Source: an uncultured Gilliamella sp. (GTDB taxonomy: Bacteria; Pseudomonadota; Gammaproteobacteria; Enterobacterales; Enterobacteriaceae). Taken from it: a stretch of DNA of 8,650 nucleotides. The stretch lies in NCBI GenBank assembly GCA_945291235.1, contig CALYQY010000092.1, positions 1 through 8,650 on the forward strand. The letters are read 5' to 3'. This document shows, one piece after another, positions 6,284 to 8,650 of the stretch (position 1 is the stretch's first letter; every line of letters begins with the position of its first letter). The position numbers and the translations under genes are program-made. Below the pieces are notes generated by a model. That model saw only the letters and a list, made by a program, of their open reading frames with translations. It had not been told where the DNA came from and ran no database searches.

Positions 6284-8025
6284 CGTCATTACATCCAGCA
6301 ACAGATTATTGCTTTGTTATTCCTTGTTATAATCATAGCCAAACGCTATCAGACGTACTTAAACGCATTGAATCTTATCAATTAACTTGTATTTTAGTCG
6401 ATGATGGTAGCGATCCCGATGCAGCGCAGCAACTTAAACAAATCACGAGCCAATTTACTTGGGTAACCTTAATTCATTTACCGATTAATCAAGGTAAAGG
6501 AGCGGCGGTTATGGCTGGGTTCAATTATGCTTTAAATCAAGGCTATACCTATGCGATACAAATCGATGCAGACGGACAACATGATACCGACATTATTGCC
6601 GAATTGATTCATCAGTCACAATCAAATCCGTATGCACTTATCTCGGGTTGCCCTGTTTATGATAGCTCTGTTCCTAAACATCGGCTCATTGCCCGATATA
6701 TTACTCATTTTTGGGTCTGGGTTGAAACCTTATCATTTTCAATTAAAGATAGCATGTGCGGATTACGTATCTATCCTTTGCAACAAACATGTAATTTAAT
6801 TGCGCATTATCAAATTGGAAAAAGAATGGATTTTGATACAGATATTATGGTGAGGTTGTACTGGCAAGGTATGCCATCGATTTTTGTTCCTACTCAAGTC
6901 ACTTATCCTGAAAATGGGATTTCACACTTTAAACCATTAAAAGATAATTTACTCATCACATGGATGCATACCCGATTAGTTTTTGGAATGTTGCCACGTA
7001 TCCCAACATTAATTAAACGAAACACATCCCAAAAGGCTTCACCGTCACATTGGTCACAGATAGAAGAAAGAAAAGGTCTTTGGGGAATCAAATTGATCCT
7101 CAAACTTTACCAAATTTTTGGCAAAAAAGTAGCAAAAACGATCATGTTTCCGGTTATAAGTTATTTTTGGTTAACTGGAAAAAAACAACGTCAAGCATCA
7201 AAAAACTATTTGCAACAAGTTAAACAATTTTATGAAAATGTCCCGTTAGTTGATAAAAAACAACTGACTTCTTTTCGGCATTTTCAGCGTTTTGGCGATT
7301 CACTCTTAGATAAATTAGCCAGCTGGCAAGGGGATATCAACATTCAAGATATTTATTCATCCAGCAAACAAATATTTTTCGATTTAATAAATGAAAAACA
7401 AGGCATAGTGTTAATCTGCTCACATCTCGGTGACATAGAAATGTGCCGAGCCATTGCAGAATGTTCACATGATGTAAAAATTAATGCATTAGTGTTTAAA
7501 AAAAATGCCGCACGATTTAACCAAGTATTAAAAGAAGTCAATCAAGCCTCAACCTTTAATTTAATTGAAGTTGATAGTTTAGGGCCAGATACAGCAATCT
7601 TACTTAAACAAAAGCTTGAAGCCGGTGAATGGGTCGCTATTGTGGGTGATAGAACATCAAGCAATCCTCACCAAAGAATTCAAGAAAACAGCGTAATCTG
7701 GGCTGATTTTTTGGGTAAACCAGCGCCATTTCCTAAAGGTAGTTTTGTTTTGGCATCAGCTTTAGGTTACCCTGTCTATTTAGTTTGGGGGCTGAAACCC
7801 AATGGGCGTTATCAAGTCTATTTAGAGCATTTTGCTGATAAACTGATTACATCAAGAAAAAATCGCCAAGCTGAACTTGAAATGATCATTCAAAACTATG
7901 CAAAAAGATTAGAATATTACTGCCTTTTATCCCCTTTAGACTGGTTTAATTTCTTTGATTTTTGGCAATTCAGTCAACCCGATCCCAATAAATTAAATAT
8001 AAGAAATAAAAGCAATGAAAAATGA
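6274..8025 (+). CDS. apeJ: Fused family-2 glycosyltransferase and LpxL-like acyltransferase
   Basis: A 583-residue two-domain protein. The N-terminal GT-A glycosyltransferase domain (about 10-240) shows VIPCYNHSQTL (15-25), VDDGSDP (42-48), NQGKGAAVMAGF (72-83), the metal-binding IDADGQHD (97-104), CGLRIYP (162-168) and DFDTDIMVR (186-194). The C-terminal domain (about 270-565) resembles LpxL/HtrB acyltransferases, with the HX4E motif SHLGDIE (383-389, His384/Glu389) and IVGDRTS (456-462). Both catalytic signatures are intact. Such a fusion is usual in ape clusters. A sensible role is to add a sugar and an acyl or polyene chain to the same carrier molecule at the membrane, but the donor and acceptor cannot be read from sequence. 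AGGA at 6259-6262 precedes the ATG by 11 bases. It overlaps both neighbours, by 10 and 11 bases. Confidence 0.9.
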   Translation: MSVASLHPATDYCFVIPCYNHSQTLSDVLKRIESYQLTCILVDDGSDPDAAQQLKQITSQFTWVTLIHLPINQGKGAAVMAGFNYALNQGYTYAIQIDADGQHDTDIIAELIHQSQSNPYALISGCPVYDSSVPKHRLIARYITHFWVWVETLSFSIKDSMCGLRIYPLQQTCNLIAHYQIGKRMDFDTDIMVRLYWQGMPSIFVPTQVTYPENGISHFKPLKDNLLITWMHTRLVFGMLPRIPTLIKRNTSQKASPSHWSQIEERKGLWGIKLILKLYQIFGKKVAKTIMFPVISYFWLTGKKQRQASKNYLQQVKQFYENVPLVDKKQLTSFRHFQRFGDSLLDKLASWQGDINIQDIYSSSKQIFFDLINEKQGIVLICSHLGDIEMCRAIAECSHDVKINALVFKKNAARFNQVLKEVNQASTFNLIEVDSLGPDTAILLKQKLEAGEWVAIVGDRTSSNPHQRIQENSVIWADFLGKPAPFPKGSFVLASALGYPVYLVWGLKPNGRYQVYLEHFADKLITSRKNRQAELEMIIQNYAKRLEYYCLLSPLDWFNFFDFWQFSQPDPNKLNIRNKSNEK

Positions 8026-8431
8026 TTTGAAACACAGCGTAACAATTGAATATACCACTTCATTCCATGATACAGATGCAATGGGAGTGGTATGGCATGG
8101 TAATTATCTAAAATTTTTTGAAAAAGCAAGAGAAGCCCTATTCCAAAAATTTAATTACGGTTATCAAGAAATGATCGACTCTGGCTATTTGTGGCCGATT
8201 GTTGATACGCGAATAAAATACATATCGCCGACGATAGCAGAACAAACATTAAAAATCGTTGCTACCTTGGTAGAATACGAACATCGGATAAAAATTAATT
8301 ATCTCATTTTAGATGCTAAAACCGAAAAAAAAATGACATCAGGCTATACCATACAAGTTGCCGTTTCTGCTTCAACACAAGAAATGAGCTTTATCACCCC
8401 TCAAATTTTCTTAAATCAATTTGGATTATAA
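8015..8431 (+). CDS. apeK: 4HBT-family acyl thioesterase
   Basis: A 138-residue hotdog-fold thioesterase of the 4-hydroxybenzoyl-CoA thioesterase/YbgC type. It shows the family signature FHDTDAMGVVWHGNYLKFFEKARE (positions 17-40), with the catalytic-type aspartate at 21 and the HGNY segment at 28-31. The length is normal for the family. In APE clusters it is proposed to hydrolyse stalled or mis-primed acyl-ACP thioesters or to release product; which of these applies is not visible in the sequence. The start ATG lies inside the last codons of apeJ (11-base overlap) with only a weak purine-rich ribosome site, so coupled translation is likely. Only two bases separate its stop from the apeL start. 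Confidence 0.9.
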   Translation: MKNDLKHSVTIEYTTSFHDTDAMGVVWHGNYLKFFEKAREALFQKFNYGYQEMIDSGYLWPIVDTRIKYISPTIAEQTLKIVATLVEYEHRIKINYLILDAKTEKKMTSGYTIQVAVSASTQEMSFITPQIFLNQFGL

Positions 8432-8433
8432 AA

Positions 8434-8650
8434 ATGAATAAATTTATTGCGCTCCTATTGACTACCCTTGCAATATTTTTTTCAAGCCTAACTTACGCTA
8501 TCACACTTAATGAACTGCAACACCAATTCAGTAAAAATGAGGTGATTCGAGCGGATTTTACGCAAAATCGTTATATAAATGGATTATCCAATCCGCTTCA
8601 TTCAACCGGAAAGATGATTTTATCCCAAAAATGGGGATTATGGTGGCAAC
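8434..8650 (+). CDS. apeL: LolA-like periplasmic carrier, cut by window edge
   Basis: An open frame of 72 codons that runs off the right end. It begins with a Sec-type signal peptide: basic MNK, hydrophobic core to about residue 18, and a likely cleavage after TYA at 22. The mature part (VIRADFTQNRYINGL, then PLHSTGKMILSQKWGLWW) has the beta-strand pattern of LolA-like proteins, which bind lipid chains in a half-barrel in the periplasm. In ape clusters this protein is thought to escort the polyene-lipid to the outer membrane, working with an MMPL-type exporter encoded next. The ATG at 8434 follows apeK directly; GGA in the apeK tail (8423-8425) is the only ribosome-site candidate. Truncated here, so total length is unknown. 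Confidence 0.85.
   Translation, partial: MNKFIALLLTTLAIFFSSLTYAITLNELQHQFSKNEVIRADFTQNRYINGLSNPLHSTGKMILSQKWGLWWQ

Noticed and set aside
6903..7541. Two minus-strand frames within apeJ (6903-7103 and 7353-7541)
   Set aside because: Both are antisense to intact glycosyltransferase/acyltransferase coding sequence and have no supporting signals.
1..8650. CRISPR arrays, tRNA/rRNA genes, insertion sequences or phage genes
   Set aside because: No direct repeat series, no tRNA-like cloverleaf, and no transposase or integrase frame found; the operon is continuous and uninterrupted.

Overview
The window holds the left part of an aryl polyene (APE) biosynthetic gene cluster. This is a known type of dissociated type II polyketide/fatty-acid-like pathway that makes yellow, membrane-attached polyene pigments. 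The DNA is strongly AT-rich (about one third GC by eye, not computed). The proteins look gammaproteobacterial: PlsC-like and LpxL-like acyltransferases, a LolA-like carrier, and a gene order like the enterobacterial ape cluster. A low-GC member of the Orbaceae (Gilliamella/Frischella/Orbus type) from an insect gut is my best guess. That is inference from base composition and pathway only.

Layout. Positions 1-287 are mostly intergenic: an open frame runs in from the left edge and stops at 189 (weak gene candidate), followed by two adjacent hairpins. Positions 288-1809 carry two minus-strand genes transcribed leftward: a methyltransferase (TTG start, apeB-like) and then a small lipoprotein. Positions 1810-1943 are a divergent control region with a near-perfect 21-bp palindrome. 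From 1944 to the right edge runs one tightly packed plus-strand operon with these products in order: ketosynthase-like chain-length factor (apeC), PlsC-like acyltransferase (apeD), two acyl carrier proteins (apeE, apeF), polytopic membrane protein (apeG), AMP-dependent aryl-acid ligase (apeH), hotdog dehydratase (apeI), fused glycosyltransferase-acyltransferase (apeJ), 4HBT-type thioesterase (apeK), and the first 72 codons of a LolA-like protein (apeL). Gene boundaries overlap at apeC/D, G/H, H/I, I/J and J/K, so translational coupling is likely.

How the genes fit together. From knowledge of the pathway, ApeH activates 4-hydroxybenzoate and loads it on an ACP. A KS:CLF pair (ApeC plus a KS encoded beyond the window) extends it with malonyl units. 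A ketoreductase (beyond the window) and ApeI process each unit to a conjugated double bond. ApeB is expected to methylate the aryl head. ApeD, ApeJ, ApeK, ApeL, ApeG and off-window export proteins are the candidates for chain release, attachment to a lipid/sugar carrier and delivery to the outer membrane. The ketosynthases, ketoreductase, second dehydratase and exporter should lie just right of 8650.

This is a recognised system, not a new one. The points that merit a second look are the palindromic operator, the missing canonical catalytic residues in the methyltransferase and in ApeI, the divergent placement of the methyltransferase and lipoprotein, and the left boundary with its tandem hairpins.
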